From: DASZHJ01 sp035517495
GTDB taxonomy: Bacteria > Pseudomonadota > Alphaproteobacteria > ATCC43930 > CGMCC-115725
Length of the DNA stretch: 64,000 nt
NCBI GenBank assembly: GCA_035517495.1
Contig: DATIYT010000064.1
Coordinates: 20,025-84,024, forward strand
Reading direction: 5' to 3'
A program made the position numbers and the translations under genes. This document shows positions 8,589 to 17,281 of the stretch, piece after piece (the first letter of the stretch is position 1; each line of letters starts with the position of its first letter). A model generated the notes under the pieces. That model was not told where the DNA came from, made no database searches, and was given only the letters and a program-made list of their open reading frames with translations.

Positions 8589-11500
8589 ATGCTGCCTGAG
8601 ATCAAGCGCGTCGAGCGACCTTTGTCGGATCGTGATACCGCCGCCGCACCCGCTCGCGATGCCGAGCGACGGCAGCTCACACTGATGTTTTGTGATCTGG
8701 TGAATTCGGTGTCGCTGTCGACCCGGCTTGACCCCGAAGACCTCAGCGATGTCATCGGCGGCTACCAGCGGGCCTGCATGGAGCCAATAAGCCGATACGG
8801 CGGCCATGTGGCCAGATTCGTCGGCGACGGAATTCTCGTTTTTTTCGGGTATCCCGTGGCGCATGAAGATGATCCTGAAAGGGCAATTCATGCGGGACTC
8901 GAAATTATCGAGGCTGTCGGCAGGCTGAACCAAAGCCTCAAGCAACTCGGAGACTTCGTACTGCGGGTACGGATAGGCATCGCAACGGGCCTGGTGGTCG
9001 TTGGCGATATCACTTCGCCCAACATGGAGGAGAAGGATGCCGTCGTCGGTCAGGCATCCAATCTCGCCGCTCGACTGCAGGAACTTGCATCGCCGAATAC
9101 AGTCGTGGTTTCGCCTGTTACACGGGAACTCGCGGCGGAACGATTTGAGTATCGCGACTTGGGCTCCAAGGCGCTCAAGGGCTTTGACAAGCCAATTTCC
9201 GTATACGAGGTGACCGCAGAGAGAAGGGTCAGTCGCTTCGAGGCCCGGAGCGCGACGCTAACTCCCTTCGTGGGTCGCGATAAAGAGGTTGCGGGCTTGC
9301 TCCAATCCTGGACGCGCGCCGCTTCGGGCAATGGTCAAGTCGTGTTCCTTTCGGGCGAGGCCGGCATTGGGAAGTCGCGGATATTGGCCGAAGCGCGCGC
9401 ACGAATCGCAGCGACGGGCCATGCTCGCGGAGTTGGACCTGCAGTTACGTTTCAGTGCTCGCCGCATCACGAGAATGCACCATTCTATCCGATCATCCGC
9501 GGGCTGGAGCTGTTGGCGAACTTCCTTCCTGCGGATACGAGCTCGGAAAAAATAAACAAGCTGCGCGGCTTTCTCGAAGGAGCGGATCCAACCGCTCTGG
9601 CGCTTCTGGCGGACCTTCTGGGCATTTCGCCGGAAGCGGAATCGCCAATTCTCGCGATCAGTCCCACGGAAAGGCGGCATCTGACGATCAGGGCGCTGAA
9701 GGAATGGTGCGCGTCCCGCGCGGCTCGCGACACTCTGCTGCTTTATTTTGAAGACGTTCAGTGGATTGACCCGACATCCAAGCTTCTTCTCAAGCAGCTC
9801 ATCGATTGGGCGCAAACAGCCGGTGTTCTGATGGTGATAACCCTTCGCACCAGCGCGGAGCACACGAGCGAAAATACTCGGAGAGACTTTGGTCTCTTGG
9901 ATAACGGCACGGACGCCAAGTCGCATATTAAGTTTCTCCACATCGAAGAACTCACGGATGAGGAAACGCATCGCCTTATGATTACCGTGGCGCAGGGCAA
10001 TGCGATCTCGCCGACCGAACGCGACATCCTGGCGAAGCGAACAGAGGGCGTTCCTTTGTTCATCGAGGAACTAACGAGAGCGTTCCTCAAGGTTCGGGAA
10101 GTTCGGGAGGACAAGCAGCGAGCGGCCTTGTTTGTTCCCGAGACCATCAGCGACGCGCTCATGGCGCAACTGGATCACCTGGGGCGAGCGAAGGAGATCG
10201 CCCAGTACGCATCGGTGATAGGGCACGAATTTTCGCTGGATTTGCTGGCTCGCATTGTTCTGAGGTCTACGGATGATTTGCTGCCCGATCTGAACCTACT
10301 TCTGGACTCGAACCACGTCATCGCAAAATCATCGGATATGTACGTCTTCAAGCACGCTTTGGTGCGGGATAGCGCCTACGAGTCCTTGCTGAAGAAGAGG
10401 CGCAAGGAGATCCATCTCAGGATCGCGAAGGAGCTGACGCAGCGGGCTTCGGACGTCACGGACGATCTGATTGCGCAGCACTACGCACAGGGCGAGGCCC
10501 ATAGCGAAGCGATCGTGTTTTGGCAAAGGGGCGCCAGGAGCGCCATCGCAAGATCGGCGCACGAAGAAGCCATGGCGATGCTCGAGGCCGCCATGGAGCA
10601 TCTCCCGTACCTCCGTGGTTCAGCATCGCTTGCCCTGGAATTGGACGTGGTCTTATCCCAGGCGATGGCGCTGCGTTCGAAGCGCGGCTATTCGGCGCCA
10701 GAGGTCGAGGCTCGATTGATCCGAGCAAGGGAACTTTGCCGGCAATGCGCCGACAGCAGCAACAGGTTCAACGTTGAGTGGGGACTATTTCAGTGCAACA
10801 TCGTCAAGGGCCGTATTCGGGCCGCCGACGAGATCGCCGATAATCTTCTTGAGCACGCCGCAAGCCATCCCGACCGACCGTTTGCCGACGGGCATCTCGC
10901 GCTTGGAATGGCGGCATTTCATTTGGGTCATTTTCAAAGCGCGATGAAACATTTCGAGCAAGGCGTGAATTTGAGCCGGCCTGACGTGGACAAACCGCAT
11001 TTCTTCACGCACGGTCAGAATCCCGGCATTTTCTGTCTTTCATATCTGGCGAGAACGGAAGGTTTTCTCGGTTTTCCGGACCGCGCAAGGAAGACAATTC
11101 AGCGTGGTCTGACAATCGCGAGAGCTCGCTCAGTGGATCCAGGTCATGTCTACACTTACGTAAACGCGCTCACTTTTGCGGTGCGGACCTACCAACTCTT
11201 TGGCGATCCTGCCTTGGAAAAGCAACTTGCGGATGAGATTGTCGGTATCTCGAAGCGCAATCACTACGCCTACTACGAGGCCTTGGGCATCTGTCATCTT
11301 GGTTGGGCGATGGGTGCTGAAGGATATCTTTCTGAGGGCATAGACAAAATGCACGCCGGAATTGCGGCCCTGGAAAGAACGGACGTAGCGCTGGCGCTGC
11401 CCGCTTTTTACACCTATCTCTCTCAGTTGTATTTGCGCGCGGACCGGCTAGACAAGGCGAGCCAAGCTCTCGAAAATGCGGTTGCTCGGCGCCACGCCGA

Positions 11501-11801
11501 AATCCGCGCCTGGGATGCCGAAATTCATCGGGTACGCGGCGAAGTTCTGGCATCGCGTGCGCCTGCGGACCTTGAAGGGGCGGAGTCCGCATACCGTTCC
11601 AGTTTAAGCATCGCCCAACAACAGAGCGCACGCTGGTTGGGTCTCAAGGCATCGCTAAGCCTCTCGCGCCTGTTGCAGCGCACGAACCGTCAAAGAGAGG
11701 CGTCCGAGGTGCTGGAGGGATGTTTAGGCTCGATATCCGAGGGCTTCGACACCCCTGAGATGCGCGCGGCTCATTCGGCGATGAGGGAGTTGTCGGACTA
11801 G
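8589..11801 (+). CDS. Class III adenylate/guanylate cyclase fused to STAND-type ATPase and TPR domain
   Basis: About 1,070 residues. Residues ~27-200 form a class III nucleotidyl cyclase domain. Metal-binding aspartates D36 (MFCDLVNS) and D80 (FVGDGIL) are present, and VVGQASNLAARLQ supplies the Asn-Arg transition-state pair. An AAA/STAND ATPase domain follows, with Walker A GEAGIGKS at 256-263 and a Walker B-like LLLYFEDVQWID near 390. The C-terminal half is alpha-helical, TPR-like, resembling MalT-type signal proteins. ATG 8589 is chosen; ATG 8490 (MTVRTNHAS) would add 33 residues and is possible. The frame is open far upstream over the propeller gene, but that is a shadow. Base composition is visibly lower in GC than most neighbours. 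The cognate signal is unknown. Confidence 0.88.
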   Translation: MLPEIKRVERPLSDRDTAAAPARDAERRQLTLMFCDLVNSVSLSTRLDPEDLSDVIGGYQRACMEPISRYGGHVARFVGDGILVFFGYPVAHEDDPERAIHAGLEIIEAVGRLNQSLKQLGDFVLRVRIGIATGLVVVGDITSPNMEEKDAVVGQASNLAARLQELASPNTVVVSPVTRELAAERFEYRDLGSKALKGFDKPISVYEVTAERRVSRFEARSATLTPFVGRDKEVAGLLQSWTRAASGNGQVVFLSGEAGIGKSRILAEARARIAATGHARGVGPAVTFQCSPHHENAPFYPIIRGLELLANFLPADTSSEKINKLRGFLEGADPTALALLADLLGISPEAESPILAISPTERRHLTIRALKEWCASRAARDTLLLYFEDVQWIDPTSKLLLKQLIDWAQTAGVLMVITLRTSAEHTSENTRRDFGLLDNGTDAKSHIKFLHIEELTDEETHRLMITVAQGNAISPTERDILAKRTEGVPLFIEELTRAFLKVREVREDKQRAALFVPETISDALMAQLDHLGRAKEIAQYASVIGHEFSLDLLARIVLRSTDDLLPDLNLLLDSNHVIAKSSDMYVFKHALVRDSAYESLLKKRRKEIHLRIAKELTQRASDVTDDLIAQHYAQGEAHSEAIVFWQRGARSAIARSAHEEAMAMLEAAMEHLPYLRGSASLALELDVVLSQAMALRSKRGYSAPEVEARLIRARELCRQCADSSNRFNVEWGLFQCNIVKGRIRAADEIADNLLEHAASHPDRPFADGHLALGMAAFHLGHFQSAMKHFEQGVNLSRPDVDKPHFFTHGQNPGIFCLSYLARTEGFLGFPDRARKTIQRGLTIARARSVDPGHVYTYVNALTFAVRTYQLFGDPALEKQLADEIVGISKRNHYAYYEALGICHLGWAMGAEGYLSEGIDKMHAGIAALERTDVALALPAFYTYLSQLYLRADRLDKASQALENAVARRHAEIRAWDAEIHRVRGEVLASRAPADLEGAESAYRSSLSIAQQQSARWLGLKASLSLSRLLQRTNRQREASEVLEGCLGSISEGFDTPEMRAAHSAMRELSD

Positions 11802-11871
11802 CCCTCGTGCTCGACCAGCACAACAGTCGACTAATGTTCGAGTACCAGAACGCATAACAAGGGAGATTGCC

Positions 11872-12444
11872 ATGGGGTCGGATGTCGTTCAGGGCGTGCC
11901 TGTTCTGAAGGGACCGGTTCCACATTGCTTGGAACGGGTTTCGAAGGGAAAGGGAGCGCGCGCTCGTCTACAGCAATTGGCCGCCGCGGTTCAAGCAATT
12001 GCGCCGCAGTATCGCGGCCTGGAGAATGTGCTCGACGAGAATCTGTTGATCTACGTGTTCAACGAGAAGCAGAGAAAGGTCATCACCGAGCACCTGAGAA
12101 GAAATTGGTTCGACGACAACTCGCCGGACGCCTTCTTCCCGGGTCAGCCCGTCGCGTCGATCTATGCCAAGGGCCTCCTCAAAGCGCTGGAGTTATCCTT
12201 GAGCGGGCGGCGAGTGATCCCAATAAAGTGCTGGTGGATCGTCGATTGCGTCGTCGTGACCTTGCTGACGTTGGCCGAAGTGCAGAAGCGTGGTCCGTCC
12301 AATACTCCCATTACACTGATCATTCTTACGCCGAGACCCAACAAGATCGCGACGCGCAAGGTCAGAGCGATATTGGGCAATGAGGGCAAGGCGTGGGTCA
12401 GTCGATCGAGCGATGGACGGATCACTACAACGCAGGTGCGGTGA
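11872..12444 (+). CDS. Hypothetical protein downstream of cyclase gene
   Basis: A 190-residue protein I do not recognise. ATG 11872 has a good ribosome binding site (AAGGGAGA). It lies 70 nt after the cyclase gene on the same strand and shares its lower-GC composition, so co-transcription and joint acquisition are plausible. The middle (NLLIYVFNEKQRKVITEHLRR) looks like a soluble mixed alpha/beta region. A hydrophobic stretch (WWIVDCVVVTLLTLA) near residue 120 could be a buried strand-helix or a weak membrane segment. The C-terminal part is basic, with PRPNKIATRKVRAILG. No signal peptide and no catalytic motif were seen. Confidence 0.6.
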   Translation: MGSDVVQGVPVLKGPVPHCLERVSKGKGARARLQQLAAAVQAIAPQYRGLENVLDENLLIYVFNEKQRKVITEHLRRNWFDDNSPDAFFPGQPVASIYAKGLLKALELSLSGRRVIPIKCWWIVDCVVVTLLTLAEVQKRGPSNTPITLIILTPRPNKIATRKVRAILGNEGKAWVSRSSDGRITTTQVR

Positions 12445-12514
12445 TCCGAGACGCCGAGTGGGGGCTCCTATCGCTGATTTAGTGGACGCAGCCGGCGGCC
12501 GGCGGGAGCGTGGC

Positions 12515-12856
12515 TCATAAAATCTTCAGCACCGCCTCCGGCGGACGGCCCAAGGCGGCGCGGGTACCGCTGACGACGATGGGACGCTCGATCACGATCG
12601 GGTGCTTGACCATGCCCGCGATCACCTGCTCGTCGGTGAGGCCGGCCTTGTCGAGGCCGGCGAGCTTCGCCTCTTTGCGCCGGAGCAGCGCGCGCGGCTC
12701 CATCTTCAGCATCGTGAGGAGGCGCTTCAGCTCCGCGGCATTCGGCGGCGCCTTCAAGTACTCGATAATCGTGGGCTTGATGCCCTTCTTCTCCAGCAGC
12801 GCCAGGGTCGCGCGTGACATGTGACAACGCGGATTGTGGTAGATGGTGACGCTCAT
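12515..12856 (-). CDS. arsC: ArsC-family arsenate reductase (glutaredoxin-dependent type)
   Basis: A 113-residue thioredoxin-fold protein of the ArsC/Spx/YffB superfamily. The active-site loop is IYHNPRCHMSR with the nucleophile at C11. Three arginines typical of arsenate binding are in place (RRKEAKL, IERPIVV and GTRAALGRPP). The residues after the cysteine are His-Met-Ser-Arg, whereas proven arsenate reductases usually have Gly/Ser-Thr/Lys-Ser-Arg. Reduction of arsenate is therefore probable but not certain. It sits about 100 nt downstream of the M48 protease gene on the same strand. There is no arsenite pump nearby; the ArsR-family regulator at 49-50 kb is too distant to link. Confidence 0.85.
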   Translation of the reverse strand: MSVTIYHNPRCHMSRATLALLEKKGIKPTIIEYLKAPPNAAELKRLLTMLKMEPRALLRRKEAKLAGLDKAGLTDEQVIAGMVKHPIVIERPIVVSGTRAALGRPPEAVLKIL

Positions 12857-12952
12857 GGCGCGACCTCCGTCGACTCCGCATCCCCTATGACTCTGCGGGA
12901 GGGCGTCCCCCGCGTCAACGGCGGGAAGCGGGAGAACGCGACTGATCTCCGA

Positions 12953-14404
12953 TCAGGGCCCCCAGGTCACAATCTTGACCTTGTCGCCCGGCTTCACCGT
13001 CGCGCCGGCGGCCAGCGCGTTCATCATCCGGAAGCGCTCGACCTTGTAGCGAACATACGGCAGACGATCGGCCAAGCTCTCGACGGTGTCGCCCGAGGCC
13101 ACGGTCACCACGCGCACCACCAGCGGCTTGATCTGTCCCGCCTCCTGGTCGCTGAGGCGGCGAAAGCTGTAGATCACGCGCTGAAAGGTCTGGATGAAGC
13201 GCGAGCCCGATTCCACGGGCATCACGAAGAGGAAGCGATAGAGCGTATCGTCGTCGAAGCGAATGGCGACCAGCCGCACGTTGATGAGGGAGCCGTCGTC
13301 GTTCTTGACCTCCGTGGTGACGGTGCCCGCCGCCAGGTCGCCGATCGTGAAGTGCTGCACCTCGTTCTTGGCGTTGGGCGCCCAGACCTTGGCGATGTAA
13401 TTCTCGGGCGCGCCCGCGAACGCTTGGTCCGGCCGATCGAAGATGAACCCCGCGTGCTGGTCGTTCTGCACCACCACCTTGGTCGGCTCGTTGTCGACCT
13501 CATAGCCCTCCGGCACGTCGAAGGCGAGGCGCAGGCCCGGATGCAGGAACGCGCCGTTGCGCAGCACGCCCTGCTCGGGATCGTCGTCATAGAGCACGCC
13601 GTCGAGGTGGGCTAGATAAGTCTCGCGATTGAGCAACGAGCTTTGTTGCAGCGCGCGCGCCTGATCCACGGCGCGTTTGACGCGGTCCGGCGTGCGCGGG
13701 TGATCGGCGAACATGGTGTGCAGCCGATCATCGGCGGACCGCCCCTCCATCATGTTGTCGAATTCGCTCTCGGCCTCGAGGCTCGAGAGGAAGGTCCCCA
13801 TGGCGCCGGGATCATAGCCGGCCTTCGCCAGCGAAATCGTGCCGAGCTGATCGGCCTGAAATTCCTGCTCGCGCGAATAGCGGCGGATGTAATAGAGCCC
13901 GCCGAAATTCGCCACGTCGCCCATGACCTTGCCGATCTCGGCGTTGCCGAGCTTGCCCACCAGCAGCCGCAGCATGCCCGCGCCCAGCTCCGCGAGCGCG
14001 GTGCGGCGTAGCCGGCGCGCGGCATGACCCGCGGTGATGTGGCCGATTTCATGGCCCAGCACCCCCGCCATTTCCGCCTCGTTGTTGGCAAGGCCGAGAA
14101 GCCCGCGCGTCAGGAACACATAGCCTCCCGGCAGCGAAAATGCATTCACCACCGGGGTGTCCAGCACCGTGAAGGTGAATTTCTGCCCGGCCATGGGCGT
14201 GGTCGCCGCCAGCTTCTCGCCGATCTCGGTGACGTACTGCACGAGGGCCGGATTGTCGTAGGCGCCGCCGAACTCCTCGGTGATCTCCTTGACCTCGTCT
14301 TCGACCGCCTTGTCATCCGCGCGTACCGGCACGGCCGCGAGCGCCAACGCCCCCGCCGCAAACGCGACAACGAACCGGCGTGTCCATCGCCCCCGCTCGC
14401 TCAT
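12953..14404 (-). CDS. Periplasmic M48 family zinc metalloprotease with C-terminal LysM-like domain
   Basis: A 483-residue exported protease, probably of the BepA/YfgC type that does quality control of outer-membrane proteins. The signal peptide is at residues 1-29 (FVVAFAAGALALAAVPVRAD). The zinc motif HEIGH lies at 118-122, and the third ligand is probably a glutamate in the FQADQLG segment. The central part lacks the TPR repeats of E. coli BepA. The C-terminal ~60 residues (VASGDTVESLADRLPY ... AAGATVKPGDKVKIV) resemble a LysM-like fold. Start ATG 14404 follows an AAGGGGG-like ribosome binding site. A dispersed palindromic repeat lies immediately upstream. Confidence 0.9.
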   Translation of the reverse strand: MSERGRWTRRFVVAFAAGALALAAVPVRADDKAVEDEVKEITEEFGGAYDNPALVQYVTEIGEKLAATTPMAGQKFTFTVLDTPVVNAFSLPGGYVFLTRGLLGLANNEAEMAGVLGHEIGHITAGHAARRLRRTALAELGAGMLRLLVGKLGNAEIGKVMGDVANFGGLYYIRRYSREQEFQADQLGTISLAKAGYDPGAMGTFLSSLEAESEFDNMMEGRSADDRLHTMFADHPRTPDRVKRAVDQARALQQSSLLNRETYLAHLDGVLYDDDPEQGVLRNGAFLHPGLRLAFDVPEGYEVDNEPTKVVVQNDQHAGFIFDRPDQAFAGAPENYIAKVWAPNAKNEVQHFTIGDLAAGTVTTEVKNDDGSLINVRLVAIRFDDDTLYRFLFVMPVESGSRFIQTFQRVIYSFRRLSDQEAGQIKPLVVRVVTVASGDTVESLADRLPYVRYKVERFRMMNALAAGATVKPGDKVKIVTWGP

Positions 14405-14417
14405 GCAGATCCCCCTT

Positions 14418-14567
14418 AGAGCATGATCCGATCACATAGAATCGGATCATGCTCTCGATTCGCTGATTGGTCGCATTTTCTGCGCCGAACCGGTACCCCC
14501 TTCGGCGGAAAATGCTCCAAGGCACGTTCCGCTTAACTGGATACCACTTCGGCGGAAATTGCTCTAA
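14418..14567. repeat. Dispersed palindromic element with two 3' modules (intergenic, 14405-14794)
   Basis: An inverted repeat AGAGCATGATCCGAT (14418-14432) pairs with ATCGGATCATGCTCT (14441-14455). Then come two related modules ending in CTTCGGCGGAAAATGCTC (about 14500-14517) and CTTCGGCGGAAATTGCTC (about 14548-14565). Related copies occur at 17159 and 45291. The rest of the 390-nt gap, about 14680-14780, is C/G-rich with runs of CCCC and GGGG of the sort seen in other intergenic repeats, and holds no recognisable gene. Confidence 0.8.
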
Positions 14568-14794
14568 TACTGCGGCACTCGATCCGCTGTGGGGGACTTC
14601 TCATGACTGGCGGCTTCATGCTTGGCGCCTCGGGTGCGCCCGGCAAAGGCGCTGCGGCAAAGCGCGATAGGAATATCGTGTTCCACCCCCACCCCGTCTC
14701 TCCCCCGTCAAGGGGACGGGTCACAACAAGCACTGTGCCTTTTTCCCCTCTCCCCCTGCGGCGGAGGGTCAGTGTGGGGGGAGCATCCGTCGCC

Positions 14795-15571
14795 ATGCTC
14801 GGTCTGGCCTGTCTGCTCGCCTCATGCGGCGCTCCACCAAAGCCGGGCTCGGTCGCCGCGGGCATCGAGGCGGCCTCGCAGCAGGCGGGGTTGGTCGAGA
14901 CGCAGCGGGGTGACGATTATCGCGACGGCAATGGCGTGCCGCAAAACTATGGGGAGGCGGCGCGTTGGTATCGGCTCGCGATCGAGCATGGCAGCACGGC
15001 CGCAATGACCAACCTGGCCAATCTCCTGCTCGAGGGCGAAGGCGTCGCGCAAGACCCGGCCGCAGCCGTTGCGCTCTATCGCCGCGCCGCGGCGGCTGGA
15101 AATTCCTATGCCATGACCAGCCTCGGCGACCTCTATCGCACAGGCAAGGGTGTCGCCAGGGACGATGCGGAAGCGGTGCGCTGGTATGAGAGCGCGATCG
15201 ACCGCGATCATAATTCAGTGGCGCTCAACGATCTGGCGCTTTGCTATGAACAGGGGACCGGTGTCGCGGTGAACACGGATCGCGCTCTCCGCCTTTATAA
15301 CGAGGCAGCGGCAGCCGGCAACTCCACGGCGATGGCAAACCTCGGCAATCTCTACGCGACTGGCCGCGGCGTGCCGCAGGACGATGCTGTTGCGGTCGCC
15401 TGGTATCGAAAGGCCGCCGAACTCGGCAATCCCGCGGGCGAGCGGGGACTCGGCTACATGTATCTCGAAGGGCGCGGCGTGCCGAAGGACGTAGCCCAGG
15501 CGCGGCGGTGGCTTGAATTGGTGGCGCAGCCGCAGACGATACCGGCGCGAGGCCGCGCCGGCAGCGAGTAG
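14795..15571 (+). CDS. Sel1-repeat (TPR-like) lipoprotein
   Basis: About 258 residues from ATG 14795. The N-terminus MLGLACLLASCGAPPKPG contains a lipobox with a candidate acylated cysteine at residue 11, which suggests a membrane-anchored lipoprotein. That signal is short and lacks basic residues. A GTG at 14735 would add PLRRRVSVGGASVA and give a better signal, but that stretch overlaps repeat-like DNA. About six Sel1 repeats follow, of the form YRDGNGVPQNYGEAARWY, LLLEGEGVAQDPAAAVALY and LYATGRGVPQDDAVAVAWY. Sel1 proteins act as protein-binding scaffolds; the partner is unknown. It converges with folD, with about 30 nt between stops. Confidence 0.85.
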   Translation: MLGLACLLASCGAPPKPGSVAAGIEAASQQAGLVETQRGDDYRDGNGVPQNYGEAARWYRLAIEHGSTAAMTNLANLLLEGEGVAQDPAAAVALYRRAAAAGNSYAMTSLGDLYRTGKGVARDDAEAVRWYESAIDRDHNSVALNDLALCYEQGTGVAVNTDRALRLYNEAAAAGNSTAMANLGNLYATGRGVPQDDAVAVAWYRKAAELGNPAGERGLGYMYLEGRGVPKDVAQARRWLELVAQPQTIPARGRAGSE

Positions 15572-15603
15572 CGGTTCTTCACCTAAACCCGGCAGGTAGC
15601 GGC

Positions 15604-16491
15604 CTATACTGCGGGCTCCGGCAGGCCGCGGCGGCGGCAGGCCGCGATCAGCGTGTTGCGCAGCAGGCAAGCGATGGTCATGGGGCCGACACCGCCGGGA
15701 ACAGGCGTGATCGCGCGCGCGATCCCCTGCGCCTCCGAGAAAGCCACGTCACCCACGAGCCGGCTCTTTCCCCCTTCGCCCGCGATGCGGTTGATGCCCA
15801 CGTCAATGACGACCGCTCCCGGCTTGATCCAAGCGCCGCGCACCATCTCGGAACGCCCGACCGCCGCCACCAGAATGTCGGCGCGGCGGCACAGTCCCGG
15901 CAGATCGCGGCTCTTGGAATGCGCGAGGGTGACGCTGCAATCGGCCGCCAACAGCAACGCCGCCATCGGCCGTCCGACGATGACGGAGCGGCCGAGGACC
16001 AATGCGTCGAGCCCCGCGAGCGACGGCAGGGCCGAGCGCAGCAGCAGCAGCGCACCGAACGGCGTGCAGGGAACGAGACCGGGCGCGCCGCTCCAGAGCA
16101 AGCCGACATTGTGGGGGTGGAAGCCGTCCACGTCCTTCGCCGGGTCGAGCGTCTCGATCGCTCGACGCGCGTCGATTTGCGGCGGCAGCGGCAACTGCAC
16201 CAGCACGCCGTCGATCGCCGGGCTGGCATTGAGCCGGCGCAGGAGCGCCAGCAGTTCCGCCTCGGCGATATCGGAGGGGAGGCGATGTTCGTCGCTTGCA
16301 ATCCCAGCCTCGCGCGCTGCCTTCTGTTTGGATCGCACATAGACCTGGCTCGCGGGATTGTCGCCCACCAGCACGGTCGCGAGCCCCGGGACGATGCCAT
16401 GGCGCGCCTTCAGCTCCGCTGTCGCGGTCGCGACGCGCGCCCGCAGCGCCGCCGCGGCCGCTTTGCCGTCGATCAGCGCGGTTTGAGCCAT
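15604..16491 (-). CDS. folD: Bifunctional methylenetetrahydrofolate dehydrogenase/methenyl-THF cyclohydrolase FolD
   Basis: Interconverts 5,10-methylene-, 5,10-methenyl- and 10-formyl-tetrahydrofolate in one-carbon metabolism, in the cytoplasm. It has 295 residues, the normal size. Family signatures seen include ATVLVGDNPASQVYVRSKQK with the catalytic lysine, DGVLVQLPLPPQ, DPAKDVDGFHPHNVG, VLGRSVIVGRPMAALLL (the NADP-binding Rossmann turn) and PVPGGVGPMT. It is the last gene of a yggT-DUF167-folD run on the minus strand. Its start overlaps the end of the DUF167 gene by 19 nt, so translation is probably coupled. Confidence 0.98.
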   Translation of the reverse strand: MAQTALIDGKAAAAALRARVATATAELKARHGIVPGLATVLVGDNPASQVYVRSKQKAAREAGIASDEHRLPSDIAEAELLALLRRLNASPAIDGVLVQLPLPPQIDARRAIETLDPAKDVDGFHPHNVGLLWSGAPGLVPCTPFGALLLLRSALPSLAGLDALVLGRSVIVGRPMAALLLAADCSVTLAHSKSRDLPGLCRRADILVAAVGRSEMVRGAWIKPGAVVIDVGINRIAGEGGKSRLVGDVAFSEAQGIARAITPVPGGVGPMTIACLLRNTLIAACRRRGLPEPAV

Positions 16492-16805
16492 GGGCCCAAT
16501 TCCTCGGAAAGACGCGGCAGCAGGGCCGCCGGATCGCCGGCGATCGAGACCACCTTGCGCCGGTCGCTGGCGCCGAGAACGACGCCGAGTGCGCGCGGCG
16601 GCAGATGCAGAATTTTCGCCAGCAAGCGCAGCAGCGCCTCGTTTGCGCGCCCTTTCTCCGCGCGCGCGGTCACCGCGATCTTGAGCGCCTTTGCGCCATC
16701 GGCTTCATCGACGAGCCCCATCACCCGCTCTGCGCGTGCTCCCGGTTGCAGGCGGACACGGAGGCGCAGACCGCCAGCCGCGCTCGACCAGGGCAGATCG
16801 GTCAC
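16473..16805 (-). CDS. DUF167 (YggU-type) family protein
   Basis: A small cytoplasmic protein of the DUF167/YggU family, about 110 residues, function unproven. The start is taken as GTG 16805 (VTDLPWSS), 7 nt after the yggT stop. A longer frame to 16844 would overlap yggT. Signature segments are LRLRVRLQPGARAERV, ALKIAVTARAEKGRANEAL and VVLGASDRRKVVSIAGDP. It is co-transcribed with yggT, a very common pairing in proteobacteria, and overlaps folD. Confidence 0.9.
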   Translation of the reverse strand: MTDLPWSSAAGGLRLRVRLQPGARAERVMGLVDEADGAKALKIAVTARAEKGRANEALLRLLAKILHLPPRALGVVLGASDRRKVVSIAGDPAALLPRLSEELGPWLKPR

Positions 16806-16812
16806 GCGAGTC

Positions 16813-17118
16813 CTAGAGCCGGTAGACCTGCTGGTACAGCACACTCAGCTCCATTTGCACCAGCCAGACCACCAGGAGGAGGATCAGAGGCGAGAAATCG
16901 AGCCCGCCGAAGCGCGGCAGAAAGCGCCGGATCGGCCGCAGCAAAGGATCGGTCAGCCGCTCCAGCACGTCGAGCAGCATGCGCACCAGGTGATTGGAGG
17001 TCGTGAGCACGCCAAAGGCGATGAGCCAGCTCACCACCACCGAAAAAATCACCACCCACTTATAGATATCGAGGAGCTCGATGACGATCATCAGAATCGG
17101 TGCCAAGAATGGGCCCAT
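16813..17118 (-). CDS. YggT family integral membrane protein
   Basis: 101 residues with two hydrophobic segments. One is near residues 7-40 (LMIVIELLDIYKWVVIFSVVVSWLIAFG, in part) and one near 74-92. They flank the family-typical linker LTDPLLRPIRRFLP. YggT proteins are linked to osmotic shock tolerance and, in some bacteria, to cell-envelope positioning; the exact role is open. First gene of the yggT-DUF167-folD operon. Confidence 0.92.
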   Translation of the reverse strand: MGPFLAPILMIVIELLDIYKWVVIFSVVVSWLIAFGVLTTSNHLVRMLLDVLERLTDPLLRPIRRFLPRFGGLDFSPLILLLVVWLVQMELSVLYQQVYRL

Positions 17119-17158
17119 GGATCGGCCTGCCTCGGGAGGTGCGAATTGGCGGCTAACC

Positions 17159-17195
17159 TAGAGCATGTGCCGATCAAAGGGAATCGGAACATGAT
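17159..17195. repeat. Divergent copy of the GAGCATG palindromic element
   Basis: TAGAGCATGTGCCGAT is followed by AATCGGAACATG, an imperfect inverted repeat related to the element at 14418 and to the one at 45291. It lies between yggT and the broken TIR-STAND-WD40 gene. Confidence 0.6.
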
Positions 17196-17281
17196 GTGGT
17201 ACGGGCGCGAGCAACGAGATCGTGGATGCGCGGGAGAAGCCCGCGCATGGCCAAAAGAGGCAAAGCATCATCGCGCGGGGA

